Source of the DNA: Aeromicrobium panaciterrae
GTDB lineage: Bacteria > Actinomycetota > Actinomycetes > Propionibacteriales > Nocardioidaceae
NCBI RefSeq assembly: GCF_031457275.1
Contig: NZ_JAVDWH010000001.1
Coordinates: 1,984,001-2,048,000 of the forward strand
Length of the DNA: 64,000 bases
Reading direction: 5' to 3'
The notes below the pieces were generated by a model. That model was given only the letters and a program-made list of their open reading frames with translations. It had not been told where the DNA came from and searched no databases. The first letter of the stretch is position 1. The number at the start of each line of letters is the position of its first letter. A program made the position numbers and the translations under genes. Below are positions 8,648 through 19,030 of the stretch, one piece after another.

Positions 8648-9363
8648 CGGATCACCGCGACGGCACCGAAGCGGCCAGAGTCCTGGCCTTGGCGGCGGTA
8701 GGAGTAGAACCGCTCGTCTTCGATCGTGCACACGTGGTCGCCGAGGTCGTTGACCTGTACGCCGAGCTCGCGCAGTTGCGCGATCACACCGGCGCCAACG
8801 TCGAGCGCGGGAGTTCCCCATGAGGTTGTCGAACGCGCCTCGGGCACCGCGGCCGCGACGGCATCGGCCATTTCCTGGGGCACTTCGTAACACCGCCCGC
8901 ATGCGCGCGGTCCGACCCACGCTTCGAGTGATTCCGCACCTCGGTCACGGATGGCGCCGATCGCCGCAAGGACGATGCCTTGCACCAGCCCTTCGCGACC
9001 ACAGTGGATGACACCCGCCACTGGCTCGTCGAGACCGACGAGCACTACTGGGGTGCAGTCAGCCACGCGTACGAGGACTCCCACCCCGACCTGGTCGGTG
9101 AGCAGCGCATCGACCGCCGGGATCTCACCAACGGCGACGGAGTCTGTCCAAGCAACGTCGGCACCGTGCACCTGCGTCATACGGACGAGGCGATCGACTC
9201 CGAGATGTTCGCCGAGCAGCTCTAGGTTGCCTTGTACGAGATTGGGGTCGTCACCGTTGGATGTACCGAGGTTGAGCGAAGCCCACGCGCCGTCGCTCAG
9301 TCCCCCGTCACGGTCGCTGAAGGCGAATTCGACCCGACCAACCGTCTCGCGGTGAAAGAACAC
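8644..9363 (-). CDS. pgeF: Laccase-domain purine nucleoside phosphorylase / peptidoglycan editing factor PgeF (YlmD/YfiH)
   Basis: A 239-residue cytoplasmic protein. Family members cleave purine nucleosides, and in E. coli the homologue keeps L-Ser out of muropeptide precursors. The metal-site residues are visible: His66 in QVHGADV, Cys103 in ADCTPVV and His120 in GVIHCGREG. The last motif is usually VHAGWRG, so this copy replaces Ala-Gly-Trp with Cys-Gly. It lies nine bases after ftsZ and overlaps yggS by four, the conserved ftsZ-pgeF-yggS-sepF block. Confidence 0.92.
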   Translation of the reverse strand: MFFHRETVGRVEFAFSDRDGGLSDGAWASLNLGTSNGDDPNLVQGNLELLGEHLGVDRLVRMTQVHGADVAWTDSVAVGEIPAVDALLTDQVGVGVLVRVADCTPVVLVGLDEPVAGVIHCGREGLVQGIVLAAIGAIRDRGAESLEAWVGPRACGRCYEVPQEMADAVAAAVPEARSTTSWGTPALDVGAGVIAQLRELGVQVNDLGDHVCTIEDERFYSYRRQGQDSGRFGAVAVIR

Positions 9364-9372
9364 TCGTAATCG

Positions 9373-10536
9373 TCAGCGCAGGAAGTCGGGTACGTCGAGG
9401 TCGTCGCCGTACTCGGTCGGCATCGGATCGGCCGGAACCGTCACATTGCCCGCGCCATCGCGTGGATCGTCGCCGAGGAACGGATCAGGCTCCAGGAAGC
9501 TCTCAGCCGTGGCGGGCTTGGGGAGCGTCGCCGCAGGTGTGCGGTCAACCTCCTTGAGCAGCGCCGGCTGCGAAGCGTCGCGAAGCTTGGGCTCGCCACC
9601 GTCGAAGCCTGCAGCGATCACAGTCACCCGGACCTCATCGCCCAGTGCGTCGTCGATGACGGCGCCGAAGATGATGTTGGCGTCTGGGTGCACAGCGTCA
9701 GCAACCAGGCCAGCTGCTTCGTTGATCTCGAAGAGTCCGAGATCGGATCCACCGGCGATCGAAAGCAGCACGCCTCGCGCACCTTCGATCGAGGCCTCGA
9801 GGAGCGGACTCGACACGGCACTCTCGGCCGCGATTGCGGCACGGTGCTCACCGCGAGCCGAACCGATGCCCATGAGAGCGGAGCCAGCGTCAGACATGAC
9901 CGACTTGACGTCGGCGAAGTCGAGGTTGATCAAGCCGGGAGTTGTGATGAGGTCCGTGATGCCGGAGACGCCCTGGTGGAGCACCTGATCGGCCTGACGG
10001 AACGAGTCGAGCAGGCTGACGTTGGGATCACTGATCGACAGCAGTCGGTCATTGGGGATCACGATGAGCGTGTCGACCTCGTCGCGGAGAGCCTGGATAC
10101 CGACGTCTGCCTGGTTGGAGCGGCTGCGGCCCTCGAACTTGAACGGACGGGTGACGACACCGATGGTGAGAGCGCCGAGCGAGCGGGCGATTCGGGCCAC
10201 GACTGGCGCACCACCCGTACCTGTTCCACCGCCTTCGCCTGCGGTCACGAAGACCATGTCGGCGCCCTTGATGGCAGCCTCGATCTCTTCGGCGTGGTCC
10301 TCTGCTGCGCGCTTGCCGATCTCCGGGTTGGCGCCTGCGCCGAGTCCGCGGGTCGAGTCGCGTCCGACGTCGAGCTTGACGTCGGCGTCACTCATCAACA
10401 AGGCCTGGGCATCAGTGTTGATCGCGATGAACTCGACGCCCTTGAGGCCGATCTCGATCATGCGATTGACGGCGTTTACGCCGCCTCCGCCGATGCCTAC
10501 GACCTTGATCACGGCGAGATAGTTCTGGACCGCCAT
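9373..10536 (-). CDS. ftsZ: Cell division GTPase FtsZ
   Basis: Forms the cytokinetic ring. The 387 residues carry the tubulin-type GTP loop GGGTGTG at 102-108, the [14 protein letters not shown]-terminal nucleotide segment (15-27), the T7-loop region NLDFADVKS that completes the GTPase site of the next subunit, a variable linker (about 320-370) and the conserved C-terminal peptide [10 protein letters not shown], the binding site for SepF. The ATG is preceded by GGAAGGGA. A 138-base gap separates it from ftsQ and may hold its own promoter. Confidence 0.99.
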   Translation of the reverse strand: MAVQNYLAVIKVVGIGGGGVNAVNRMIEIGLKGVEFIAINTDAQALLMSDADVKLDVGRDSTRGLGAGANPEIGKRAAEDHAEEIEAAIKGADMVFVTAGEGGGTGTGGAPVVARIARSLGALTIGVVTRPFKFEGRSRSNQADVGIQALRDEVDTLIVIPNDRLLSISDPNVSLLDSFRQADQVLHQGVSGITDLITTPGLINLDFADVKSVMSDAGSALMGIGSARGEHRAAIAAESAVSSPLLEASIEGARGVLLSIAGGSDLGLFEINEAAGLVADAVHPDANIIFGAVIDDALGDEVRVTVIAAGFDGGEPKLRDASQPALLKEVDRTPAATLPKPATAESFLEPDPFLGDDPRDGAGNVTVPADPMPTEYGDDLDVPDFLR

Positions 10537-10594
10537 CGTGTGTCCCTTCCGGGGAGTTTCGAAACTTTAACCCTGAGGTGGAGGTTTATAGTTA

Positions 10595-10650
10595 TGTCAA
10601 CCTGTCTCTTCCAGAACGGTACGTCCATAGTCGCGACCTAACGTCGCGAC
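10595..10650 (-). promoter_or_regulatory. ftsQ-ftsZ intergenic control region
   Basis: In transcription order the gap holds a hairpin built from two GTCGCGAC boxes (10650-10643 and 10637-10630) around a 5-base loop, then a perfect TTGACA (10600-10595). No -10 lies at the normal distance; TATAAA is only five bases beyond TTGACA. The region probably sets ftsZ level separately from the upstream mur genes, but I cannot name the exact promoter. Confidence 0.4.
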
Positions 10651-10674
10651 ACGCCGCTAATAGTCGGCGCAGAA

Positions 10675-11400
10675 CTAGTTGCGGGTCGTCGGCTGATCTG
10701 GCGCGCTGATGTCGTACTGCTTGGCGGAGATCCTCAGCAGCGAGTTCAGCACCGTCAGCTTGCGAGCAGCATTGCCCGCGCTCCCCCACGTGACGGTCCG
10801 CCCCTTGCTCAGATCGAGGATGATCGAGTCCTTCGTCGACGCACTGATCGACTGCACCTGCCGGCGCAGCTGAGGATCCTTCTCGTTGAGCGACTCAACG
10901 ACCGAAGCAACCGCGCTGAGCGTCTGCTGGCGCTTGCGCGGGTCGACGACATTCACGCTGATCTCAAGCAACCGCTTTGGTGGCTTGCTCAAGGTTCGGT
11001 ACGCAATCCCGTAGCGATCGATCGCGCGTAGTTGTCCGCCCAGGCGCGCGTACGCGATCGGGATGCGCTCGGCGACTTCGATGCGGATCGTGTGCGGAAG
11101 AGATCGACTCACGGTCACTCCCTGGATGCGCTCCATCGAGGCAACGCGAGCTTCGATCCCGACTGTGTCGATCCGAGCCAACGGCTCCCCGATCGGAACC
11201 TCCGCAACCTTGCGGATCTGCGCTTCGCTGAGTGTCGTCTCGCCGTCGACGACGACCTTCGTGGCCGCGAGCAGGCTCGAGAACCAGATGGCCCAGACCA
11301 AGGTGCTCACCAGCACGACGCTGCCGATCAGTATCAGCGGTCGACGCCAACGTTGGAGCAAACCGTCACGTCTTCTGGCGTCGAACCGAGGGTCGCTCAC
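10675..11400 (-). CDS. ftsQ: Cell division protein FtsQ
   Basis: A single-pass divisome protein of 241 residues. An Arg-rich cytoplasmic N terminus is followed by one membrane segment (about 23-45), the POTRA domain (starting near VVDGETTLSEAQIRKVAEV) and the FtsQ/DivIB beta domain. It connects FtsL and FtsB-type proteins to the wall-synthesis complex. The start overlaps the murC stop by four bases. After the stop come two hairpins in the gap before ftsZ. Confidence 0.94.
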   Translation of the reverse strand: MSDPRFDARRRDGLLQRWRRPLILIGSVVLVSTLVWAIWFSSLLAATKVVVDGETTLSEAQIRKVAEVPIGEPLARIDTVGIEARVASMERIQGVTVSRSLPHTIRIEVAERIPIAYARLGGQLRAIDRYGIAYRTLSKPPKRLLEISVNVVDPRKRQQTLSAVASVVESLNEKDPQLRRQVQSISASTKDSIILDLSKGRTVTWGSAGNAARKLTVLNSLLRISAKQYDISAPDQPTTRN

Positions 11401-12800
11401 GCTTGTGCTTCCAGCGCCTCAATCACGGCCGGGCCAACCGTCGTGATGTCTCCAGCACCCAGCGTCAACAGCATGTCGCCAGGAAGGAGTTCAGGGATCA
11501 GGAGCTCTGCCAACCCGGAGACCGGCCCACCGGCCGACGCGACGGGCCCCTCGATGGCGTCGACGATGAGAGCAGACGTGACAGCAGGATCGGGATCCTC
11601 GCGAGCGAGGTAGATGTCGGCGACGACGACACGGTCGGCAGCCGAGAGAGCCTCGCCCATCTCGACTCCATACAGGCGCGTACGGCTCACCAGGTGCGGT
11701 TGGTAGGCAACGACAAGGCGATCGCCAGCGGCAATGGCTCGAGCGGCGGCAAGGTCAGCGGCAATCTCGGTCGGATGATGCGCGTACGAGTCGTAGACCC
11801 GCACTCCCCCTGCTGTGCCGAGCAATTGCATACGACGAGCCGCGCCGGTGTAGTTGGCCAACCCCTTGGCGAGTGGCGCGAAGTCGTGTCCGAGCAGCAG
11901 TCCGGCACCGAGCGCGAGCAGAGCATCCTGCGCGTAGTGCGCTCCGGGCACAGCCAAGGTCACGACGCCCAGTTCGGCACCCGAACGCGAGACGGTGAAT
12001 GTTGATGTCGAGCCCTCGACCGCGAGGTCCGTGGCGTGAAGATCCGCGTCGCCTGCGAAACCGGTTGTCAGGACTGTGAGCCCACGATCGGTCGCGGCCG
12101 CGGTGAGAGCGCGAGCCCCAGCGTCGTCCGCGTTGAGCACCAGGAACGAGTCGACTGTTGTCACGAATTCGTCGAATGCTTCCGCGTAGGCCTCGACCGT
12201 GCCGTAGTTGTCGAGGTGGTCGGCGTCGACATTGGTGACGATCGCGCCGTCAGGGGCGTAGACGAGGAAGGCGCCATCGCTTTCGTCCGCCTCGGCGATC
12301 AACAGATCGCTCGAGCCGAGACGGGCGTTGGCTCCGAGGCTCGCGACCTCAGCGCCGATGGCAAAGGAAGGATCGGCGCCTGCTTCGAGCAGCGCGCAGG
12401 TCAGCATCGCAGTCGTGGTGGTCTTGCCGTGGGTGCCGGCGACAGCGACCGTACGCCGACCCTCCATGACCGATCGCAGTCCGGCAGATCTTGGCCAGAG
12501 CCGCAGCCCGAGGCGCTGCGCCTCCACGATCTCGGGGTTGTCTTCGCGAACTGCAGTGGAGGCGATGACCGTGTCGACGCCCGCAAGCTGTGACGCGTCA
12601 TGTCCCACATGGCAGGTGATGCCTTCGGACCTCAGGGCTTTGACCACGTCGGACTCGGCTGCATCGCTGCCACTCACGGTGATGCCCTGCTGCGCCATCA
12701 ACCGAGCGATCGCCGAAAGTCCAGCTCCGCCAATACCGATGAAGTGAACGTTGCCCAGCTGGTCGGCCGCGGGGATGTTCGCAGGAATGTCGATCTTCAC
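11397..12800 (-). CDS. murC: UDP-N-acetylmuramate-L-alanine ligase
   Basis: Adds the first amino acid (L-Ala) to UDP-MurNAc in the cytoplasm. The 467 residues have the Mur-ligase three-domain layout: a Rossmann UDP-binding domain with GIGGAGLSA (22-30), the ATP P-loop GTHGKTTT at 122-129, and a C-terminal domain. ATGA overlaps join it to murG upstream and ftsQ downstream. No murB or ddl gene is in this cluster, which is normal for the phylum. Confidence 0.98.
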   Translation of the reverse strand: MKIDIPANIPAADQLGNVHFIGIGGAGLSAIARLMAQQGITVSGSDAAESDVVKALRSEGITCHVGHDASQLAGVDTVIASTAVREDNPEIVEAQRLGLRLWPRSAGLRSVMEGRRTVAVAGTHGKTTTTAMLTCALLEAGADPSFAIGAEVASLGANARLGSSDLLIAEADESDGAFLVYAPDGAIVTNVDADHLDNYGTVEAYAEAFDEFVTTVDSFLVLNADDAGARALTAAATDRGLTVLTTGFAGDADLHATDLAVEGSTSTFTVSRSGAELGVVTLAVPGAHYAQDALLALGAGLLLGHDFAPLAKGLANYTGAARRMQLLGTAGGVRVYDSYAHHPTEIAADLAAARAIAAGDRLVVAYQPHLVSRTRLYGVEMGEALSAADRVVVADIYLAREDPDPAVTSALIVDAIEGPVASAGGPVSGLAELLIPELLPGDMLLTLGAGDITTVGPAVIEALEAQA

Positions 12801-13867
12801 CTGGCGGCCTGTCGGATCATGGCGGCGAGACGCTCATCGGCGTCGCGTGGAACGATCCCCGACGCGGCTTCCGACATCGCTGCGAGACGGCCGGTGTGCG
12901 ACACGAGAGGTATGACGACGTTGTCGATCCACGCCGGTGTCAGCGCTGCATCATCGATCATCAGCGCGCCGCCGGCTTGAACGACGGGGTGCGCGTTGTG
13001 GGCTTGCTCGCCATTGCCGTGCGGCAACGGGACGAAAGCCGCTGGGAGGCCCACTGCCGCAACCTCGGTCACGGTGTTGGCACCCGCTCGGCACACGATC
13101 AGATCTGCAGCGGCGTAGGCCAGATCCATGCGATCGATGAAGGTTGTGACGACGTACGGCGGATCACCGTCGCGCAGGTTGAGAGTGACCTCCTCGGGGC
13201 GACCGGCAGCGTGCAGCACCTGAACCCCGGAGTCGGCAAGATCGCGAGAGGCAGCTGAAACCGCCTGATTGATGCGGCGTGCGCCTTGGGAGCCGCCGGT
13301 CACGAGCAAGGTCGGCCGATCGGCGTCCAGGCCGAAGTGCTTGCGTGCCTCGTCCCGCAGTGCGGCGCGGTCAAGACCGGAGATCTCCCGACGGATCGGC
13401 AGGCCGATGTAGGTGGCGTGCGGCAAGTCTGTGTCTGGAAAGCTCGTTGCGACATGGTCGGTAAACCGAGCACCGAGCTTGTTGGCTACACCGGGAACTG
13501 CGTTGCCCTCATGAACGACGAGCGGGATGCCGCGACGTCGGGCAATCAGGTACGCCGGCACGGACACGTAGCCACCGAAGCCGACGATGACATCCGGTCG
13601 TACGCGGTCGACCACTTCGCCAGTCGCCTTGACCGCCTTGCGTAGCTTGGCCGGCACCAGCACGAGATCTTTGCCGGGCTTGCGAGGCAGCGGCACGGGC
13701 GGCACCAGTTCGAGTTGATAGCCCGCTTGCGGGATCAAGGTGACTTCCAGGCCGCGAGGCGTACCGAGGCACACGATCTCGTCACCGCCCTCGCTCAACA
13801 CAGCGGCCGTGGCCAGGAGGGGCGACGTGTGGCCGGCTGTGCCTCCGCCAGCTAGCAGCACGCGCAC
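12797..13867 (-). CDS. murG: UDP-GlcNAc:undecaprenyl-PP-MurNAc-pentapeptide GlcNAc transferase
   Basis: Adds GlcNAc to lipid I to make lipid II at the inner face of the membrane. The 356-residue GT28 enzyme begins with the glycine-rich LLAGGGTAGHTSP loop (4-16) and carries the HEGNAVPGVAN acceptor-side motif and a C-terminal UDP-GlcNAc site. The frame is open 30 codons upstream, but the GTG at 13867 is right: AGAGGAG lies seven bases before it and it starts only four bases after the ftsW stop, giving the family N terminus. Confidence 0.97.
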   Translation of the reverse strand: MRVLLAGGGTAGHTSPLLATAAVLSEGGDEIVCLGTPRGLEVTLIPQAGYQLELVPPVPLPRKPGKDLVLVPAKLRKAVKATGEVVDRVRPDVIVGFGGYVSVPAYLIARRRGIPLVVHEGNAVPGVANKLGARFTDHVATSFPDTDLPHATYIGLPIRREISGLDRAALRDEARKHFGLDADRPTLLVTGGSQGARRINQAVSAASRDLADSGVQVLHAAGRPEEVTLNLRDGDPPYVVTTFIDRMDLAYAAADLIVCRAGANTVTEVAAVGLPAAFVPLPHGNGEQAHNAHPVVQAGGALMIDDAALTPAWIDNVVIPLVSHTGRLAAMSEAASGIVPRDADERLAAMIRQAAR

Positions 13868-13871
13868 TCGA

Positions 13872-15071
13872 CTAACTCCTCTGCAGAACTCGGGACCGTC
13901 CGCGGTTGGCGCGGCCAGCCGCGAGGGCTCGTTTGGCCCCCGGTTCGGTCTTTGCACAGTTAATCAGAATGCCCATGGCGAGCAGTGTCACGAGCAGGCT
14001 CGACCCGCCATAAGAGATGAGAGGCAATGGGATGCCGATGACCGGCAACAGACCGAGCACCATGCCGATGTTGATGACGGCCTGGACCGAGATCCAAATC
14101 GTGATGCCAGCAGCCGTGTAGTGCACGAACGGATCACGCGTACGGGTGGCGATGCGGATGCCGGCGATCGCCAGGAAGACGAACAGGGCGAGTACGACGA
14201 GAGTGCCCAGGAGGCCCAGTTCCTCGCCGATCACGGCGAGGATGAAGTCGGTATGCGCCTCGGGCAGCGAGCCCCACTTCTGGCGGCTACCACCAAGGCC
14301 CACTCCCCAGAAGCCACCACGAGCGAGCGCCATCATTCCATGGATTGCCTGGAATCCCTTGAAGTCTGGATCCGCCTCGGGGTTGGTGAAGTTGAGCAAA
14401 CGGCTGACGCGTTCGGGCGAGGTGGCCACCGCAACGACAAGTCCGACGAAAAGCGCGGCAAGCATGAGGCCCATCTGGCGCCCCGGCAAGCCGGCGACCC
14501 AGAGCATGCCGATGATCAACGCAAACAGCACGAGAGCCGTACCGAGGTCGTGTTGGCCGACGACGAGCAGCGCAACTGCACCGGCGACCGGGACCATCGG
14601 AGTGAGGACCAACCGCGGGTTGCTGAGCTTGGTGCGGCGGCGGGCGTACAGGTCAGCGATCCACAAGATCAGCGCGAGCTTGGCGAATTCAGACGGCTGG
14701 AGCCGGAAGCCACCGGCGAGCGGGAGCCAGTTGCGGTTGCCGTTGACCTCAATGCCGACGCCCGGGACGAACGTCGCCATGATCATCAGCACGGAGACGA
14801 CTAGAAACGGCAGGATCAGTTTACGCAGCGTGCTCAGCGGCACGTGAGCTGCGACGTATGCGCCGACGAGACCAGCTACGGCGAAGATCAACTGGCGCTC
14901 GATGATTGCGAACGAGTTGCCGTCGTAGTTGAAGCGCGAATAGATCGAGCTGGCGCTGAGCACCATGATCAGGCCGAGCCCCAACAGGAGTGCCGAAGCA
15001 CCCAGCACCAATTGGTAGGACCCCAATGGGCGTTCCCAAGGCGATGTGCGCCGGGGTGTTGTCGTGCTCAT
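13872..15071 (-). CDS. ftsW: SEDS-family peptidoglycan polymerase FtsW
   Basis: The septal glycosyltransferase that polymerises lipid II with FtsI. The 399 residues have about ten membrane segments. The long extracellular loop with GVGLGGSRQKWGSLPEAHTD and the C-terminal SYGGSSL motif mark the SEDS family. Its place between murD and murG and next to ftsI favours FtsW over RodA. A 33-base gap separates it from murD. Confidence 0.96.
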   Translation of the reverse strand: MSTTTPRRTSPWERPLGSYQLVLGASALLLGLGLIMVLSASSIYSRFNYDGNSFAIIERQLIFAVAGLVGAYVAAHVPLSTLRKLILPFLVVSVLMIMATFVPGVGIEVNGNRNWLPLAGGFRLQPSEFAKLALILWIADLYARRRTKLSNPRLVLTPMVPVAGAVALLVVGQHDLGTALVLFALIIGMLWVAGLPGRQMGLMLAALFVGLVVAVATSPERVSRLLNFTNPEADPDFKGFQAIHGMMALARGGFWGVGLGGSRQKWGSLPEAHTDFILAVIGEELGLLGTLVVLALFVFLAIAGIRIATRTRDPFVHYTAAGITIWISVQAVINIGMVLGLLPVIGIPLPLISYGGSSLLVTLLAMGILINCAKTEPGAKRALAAGRANRGRSRVLQRS

Positions 15072-15104
15072 GCTGGATCCAAATCTGTCGCGGGGGAAGA
15101 CGCG

Positions 15105-16565
15105 TCAGGACTTGTTGCGCAGCCTCTCGACAGCAGAAGCGAAAGCATCGCCACGAGCCGAGTAGTTGCGGAACTGGTCCCAGGAGGCGCAACCGGGAGC
15201 CAACAACACCGTGTCACCCTCATGGGCGAGCGATGCGGCGACCTCGACGACGCGATCCATGAGATCAGTGTCACCGGTTTCGACCTCGACCACGGGGACA
15301 TCTGGCGCGTGTCGCCGGAGCGCCTCAGCGATGATTTCGCGGTCAGTACCGATCAAAACGACTGCGCGGAGCTGATCTTTGGCCGCTTCGACGAGCTCGT
15401 CGAAGCCAGCACCCTTGGCCAGTCCCCCGGCGATCCATACGTTGTGGTCGAAACTGCGGAGAGACGCCGACGCGGCATGCGGGTTGGTTGCCTTGGAATC
15501 GTCGACATACCTGACGCCCTCGACCTCGCCCAGATCAGCGACCCGGTGCGCGTCGGGGACGAACGTTCGCAGCCCGTCACGTACGGCCTTGGGAGCAACT
15601 CCGTGGGCGCGAGCCAACGCTGCCGCGGCAAGTGCGTTGGCGACGGTATGAGGCGCTGCGGGTACTCCTGACGGAGACGCGAGGTCGGCGAGCGTACCGA
15701 GTTCGACTGCACTGGAAATGCGACCGATCACGAACGCACGGTCAGCGAGGACGTCGTCGACGAGACCGACCATGCCTGGCGCGGGTAGCCCGAGGGTGAA
15801 CCCGATTGCCCGGCAGCCTTCGACGACTTCGGCTTCCTCCACGAGACGCTCCGTCGTGGGGTCCTCGACGTTGTAGACGCAGGCGAGCTGGGCGTTGTGA
15901 TAGATCCGCGCCTTGTCAGCGGTGTACGACTCGAGGTCGCCGTGCCAGTCCAGATGATCCGGGGCGACGTTGAGCACGACACTTGCTTCCGCGGAGATCG
16001 ACGAGCTCCAGTGCAGCTGGTAGCTGGAGAGCTCGACCGCGAGCACGTCGAACGGCTCGGGGTTCATCACAGCCTCAAGGACGGGCGTACCGACATTGCC
16101 CACGGCAATCGCGTTGCGACCGTCGGCACGCAGGATCGCGACCAGCATCTGAACGGTCGTCGTCTTGCCGTTCGTGCCGGTCACGGCGAGCCATGGCACC
16201 GGGTTCTCGCCACGCAGACGCCAGGCCAGCTCGACCTCACCCCAGACCGGGATCGAACGAGCGGCCGCACCCACGAGAACCGGGTTGGACGGCGGCCATC
16301 CTGGCGACGTCACCACAAGGTCGAATCCTTCGGCGGTCAGATCAGTCGAGCCACTGCCAAGACGTACGTCGGCGCCGAGGATCCCGAGCAGCTTGGCCTT
16401 CTCCTGCAGCGATTCGTCGTCCGCCTCGTCGACGGCGATCACGGTCGCGCCGAGATGAGTGAGTGTGTCGGCGGCGGCGAAACCGCTCACGCCGAATCCG
16501 GTGACCAGAGCGCGTACGCCCTCCCACGACGAATCCCGACCCAAGGAGTCGAGGTCCACAGTCAT
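15105..16565 (-). CDS. murD: UDP-N-acetylmuramoyl-L-alanine-D-glutamate ligase
   Basis: Adds D-Glu to UDP-MurNAc-L-Ala. The 486 residues show a Rossmann start ([12 protein letters not shown], 22-33), the P-loop GTNGKTTT at 130-137 and the [11 protein letters not shown] segment of the C-terminal domain. The frame is open 17 codons upstream, but the ATG at 16565 overlaps the mraY stop by four bases and matches family length. Confidence 0.97.
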   Translation of the reverse strand: MTVDLDSLGRDSSWEGVRALVTGFGVSGFAAADTLTHLGATVIAVDEADDESLQEKAKLLGILGADVRLGSGSTDLTAEGFDLVVTSPGWPPSNPVLVGAAARSIPVWGEVELAWRLRGENPVPWLAVTGTNGKTTTVQMLVAILRADGRNAIAVGNVGTPVLEAVMNPEPFDVLAVELSSYQLHWSSSISAEASVVLNVAPDHLDWHGDLESYTADKARIYHNAQLACVYNVEDPTTERLVEEAEVVEGCRAIGFTLGLPAPGMVGLVDDVLADRAFVIGRISSAVELGTLADLASPSGVPAAPHTVANALAAAALARAHGVAPKAVRDGLRTFVPDAHRVADLGEVEGVRYVDDSKATNPHAASASLRSFDHNVWIAGGLAKGAGFDELVEAAKDQLRAVVLIGTDREIIAEALRRHAPDVPVVEVETGDTDLMDRVVEVAASLAHEGDTVLLAPGCASWDQFRNYSARGDAFASAVERLRNKS

Positions 16566-17650
16566 ACTCCGCTGACCCACTCGCCGTAGAAGATGCCGAG
16601 ACCGGTCGCGACGCACAGACCGCTGATGATCCAGAAACGCACGACGATGGTGATCTCGTCCCAGCCGAGCAGCTCAAAGTGGTGTTGCAGTGGCGCCATT
16701 CGGAAGATCCGTTTGCCGCCGGAGAGCTTGAAGTACCCGACCTGCAGGATCACCGACGCAGTGATGGCGACGAAGAGGCCGCCGATGACGACGAGCAGGA
16801 GCTCGGTGCGAGTCATCAGCGCGAAACCGGCCATCGCGCCACCGAGCGACAGAGAACCGGTGTCACCCATGAAGATCTTGGCTGGAGAGGCATTCCACCA
16901 CAGGAAGCCGAAACACGCGCCGGTGAGTGCGGCGGCGACGACCGCGAGATCAAGCGGATCTCGCACCTCGTAGCACTTGAAGCTCTCAACCTTCGAGCAG
17001 TTCTGGTTGCTCTGCCAGATGTTGATCACGACGAAAGCGCCGAAAATCATCACGGCAGCACCTGTTGCGAGGCCATCCAGACCGTCAGTGAGGTTCACGC
17101 CATTGCTGGCGCCAGCGATCATCAGCAGCACCCAGATGACCAGCAACGCGGTCGGTAGTTCCCATCCTTTGAGGTCACGGGTGAACGAGATGGCGTGCGT
17201 AATCGGAGTTCGGCCGCTGTCGTCCTCCCATCCGATCGCAAGAATCGCGAAGATCAGACCGACCACGATCTGGCCGATGAACTTCGCCTTGCTTCGTAGA
17301 CCAAGATTTCGTTGCTTGAACACCTTGATGAAGTCGTCGATGAAGCCGATCAGGCCAAGTCCACAGAACAGGAAGAGCAGCAGAAGCGCAGACGCACTTG
17401 GAGCCCAGCCGGGCTCGAAATCGGTCGAGATGCCTGTGACGAGCTTCGCGATGAGGTAGCCCGTCACCGACGCGATGATGATGACCAGACCGCCCATGGT
17501 CGGGGTGCCGCGCTTGGTGTGGTGTGACGTCGGGCCGTCATCACGAATCAGCTGGCCGTAGCCCTTGCGAACGAGAACTCTGATCGCGACCCGCGTGCCG
17601 AGCAGTGTCAGCAGCAGGGAGACCGCCCCCGCGATCAGGATTGCTTTCAT
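16562..17650 (-). CDS. mraY: Phospho-MurNAc-pentapeptide transferase
   Basis: Makes lipid I by moving phospho-MurNAc-pentapeptide onto undecaprenyl phosphate. The 362-residue protein has about ten membrane segments and the family signatures [18 protein letters not shown] and [12 protein letters not shown], whose aspartates hold Mg2+ and catalyse the reaction. It is the target of tunicamycin-like antibiotics in other species. 39 bases separate it from murF. Confidence 0.98.
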   Translation of the reverse strand: MKAILIAGAVSLLLTLLGTRVAIRVLVRKGYGQLIRDDGPTSHHTKRGTPTMGGLVIIIASVTGYLIAKLVTGISTDFEPGWAPSASALLLLFLFCGLGLIGFIDDFIKVFKQRNLGLRSKAKFIGQIVVGLIFAILAIGWEDDSGRTPITHAISFTRDLKGWELPTALLVIWVLLMIAGASNGVNLTDGLDGLATGAAVMIFGAFVVINIWQSNQNCSKVESFKCYEVRDPLDLAVVAAALTGACFGFLWWNASPAKIFMGDTGSLSLGGAMAGFALMTRTELLLVVIGGLFVAITASVILQVGYFKLSGGKRIFRMAPLQHHFELLGWDEITIVVRFWIISGLCVATGLGIFYGEWVSGV

Positions 17651-17689
17651 CCGTCGTGATCCTTTCCGCGGCTTGGTGCCGAGGGACCG

Positions 17690-19030
17690 TCAGTGGGCCA
17701 GCAGAGCAAGTGCGACACGCTCGAGACGGCCGCCCCTCGATGCTTTCACAAGGACGACGTCGTCGGCGCGCAGGCTCGCGGAGAGCACCTCAACCGCTGT
17801 GTCGACGTCCTCGACGGTTTCGCCAATTTCGCCTGCGCCCTCGGCTATAGCGGCCGCACCAGCTCCCACAGCGATGACGCGTACGAACCCGAGATCGGCC
17901 GCAAGACGACCCATCGCGAGGTGTGCGTCGTGACTGGCGTCGCCGAGCTCGAGCATTTCTCCGAGCACTGCAATCGGCTTGCCCTTGCCCAGGTTGGCAA
18001 CCGCGCGAAGGGCTGCGGCCATCGATTCGGGATTGGCGTTGTACGCGTCGTTGATGACGACCAGGCCGTCACCTCGTACGTGATGCTCCATGCGCATCGG
18101 CGACGCGGCTGTCGCGGTCGAAAGGCGCTCTGCAATCGAGGCGAGGTCGACGCCGGCCGCGATTGCTGCCGCAGCAGCCGCCGCCGCGTTGATCGCGTGG
18201 TGCTCGCCGATCTGCGGAACGTGCCCATCCACAGTCGCCCCGTCATACGTGAGGGTGAAGTGCGGCTGGCCCAGTTCATCAAGGCTCACCGGACCGAGCG
18301 CCACATCCCCTTCGGCGCCGAACGTGAGAACCCGAGCCGACGTACGCGACGCCATCGCGCTCACCAGCGGATCGTCGGCGTTGAGCACGGCGACACCGGC
18401 CGCCTGCAGCGCCTCGACAAGTTCGCCCTTCGCCTGCGCGATGACCTCCGCTGAGCCGAACTCTCCGACATGCGCGCTGCCGACGTTGAGCACCATTCCG
18501 ATGTCAGGTGTGGCGATCTCGCACAGCTCAGCAATGTGCCCCACTCCCCTGGCGCCCATCTCGACGATCAGGAATCTTGTGTCGGCATCAGCTCGGAGCA
18601 CGGTGAGCGGAACGCCGAGCTCATTGTTCAGGGAGCCCGGCGGAGCAATCGTCGGGCCGGACGCCTCGACAATGTGTGCGAGTAGGTCTTTGACGCTGGT
18701 CTTGCCCTGAGACCCAGTGAGCCCGATGACCGAAGCGCTCGTACGGGATCGGTTGTCGCGGGCCAGCGCAGCCAGCGCCGTCGTGACGTCGGGTACGACA
18801 ACACACGGGACATCGAGCACTCGAGACGCAAGTACGGCGGTCGCGCCGGATTCGATCGCCGCAGGCGCGAACTCGTGACCGTCGACGTGTTCCCCAGCCA
18901 AGGCTGCGAACAACGTTCCAGCCTCGACCGCGCGCGAATCGATCACAACCGACGTGACGACCAGAGTTCCGTCGCCGTGAACCGAACCTCCGGTCACTTC
19001 AGCAACGCGGTCGAGGTCGATCGGGATCAC
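17690..19030 (-). CDS. murF: UDP-MurNAc-tripeptide D-alanyl-D-alanine ligase
   Basis: Completes the cytoplasmic pentapeptide by adding D-Ala-D-Ala. The 446 residues show the Mur-ligase P-loop as GSQGKTS at 106-112, a central ATPase domain and the C-terminal domain with INDAYNANPESM, a MurF hallmark. Its GTG/ATG region overlaps the murE stop by four bases, so murE and murF are coupled. Confidence 0.97.
   Translation of the reverse strand: MIPIDLDRVAEVTGGSVHGDGTLVVTSVVIDSRAVEAGTLFAALAGEHVDGHEFAPAAIESGATAVLASRVLDVPCVVVPDVTTALAALARDNRSRTSASVIGLTGSQGKTSVKDLLAHIVEASGPTIAPPGSLNNELGVPLTVLRADADTRFLIVEMGARGVGHIAELCEIATPDIGMVLNVGSAHVGEFGSAEVIAQAKGELVEALQAAGVAVLNADDPLVSAMASRTSARVLTFGAEGDVALGPVSLDELGQPHFTLTYDGATVDGHVPQIGEHHAINAAAAAAAAIAAGVDLASIAERLSTATAASPMRMEHHVRGDGLVVINDAYNANPESMAAALRAVANLGKGKPIAVLGEMLELGDASHDAHLAMGRLAADLGFVRVIAVGAGAAAIAEGAGEIGETVEDVDTAVEVLSASLRADDVVLVKASRGGRLERVALALLAH

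Noticed and set aside
9688..10641. Long plus-strand frame opposite ftsZ
   Set aside because: Antisense shadow of ftsZ with low-complexity composition; no start signals.
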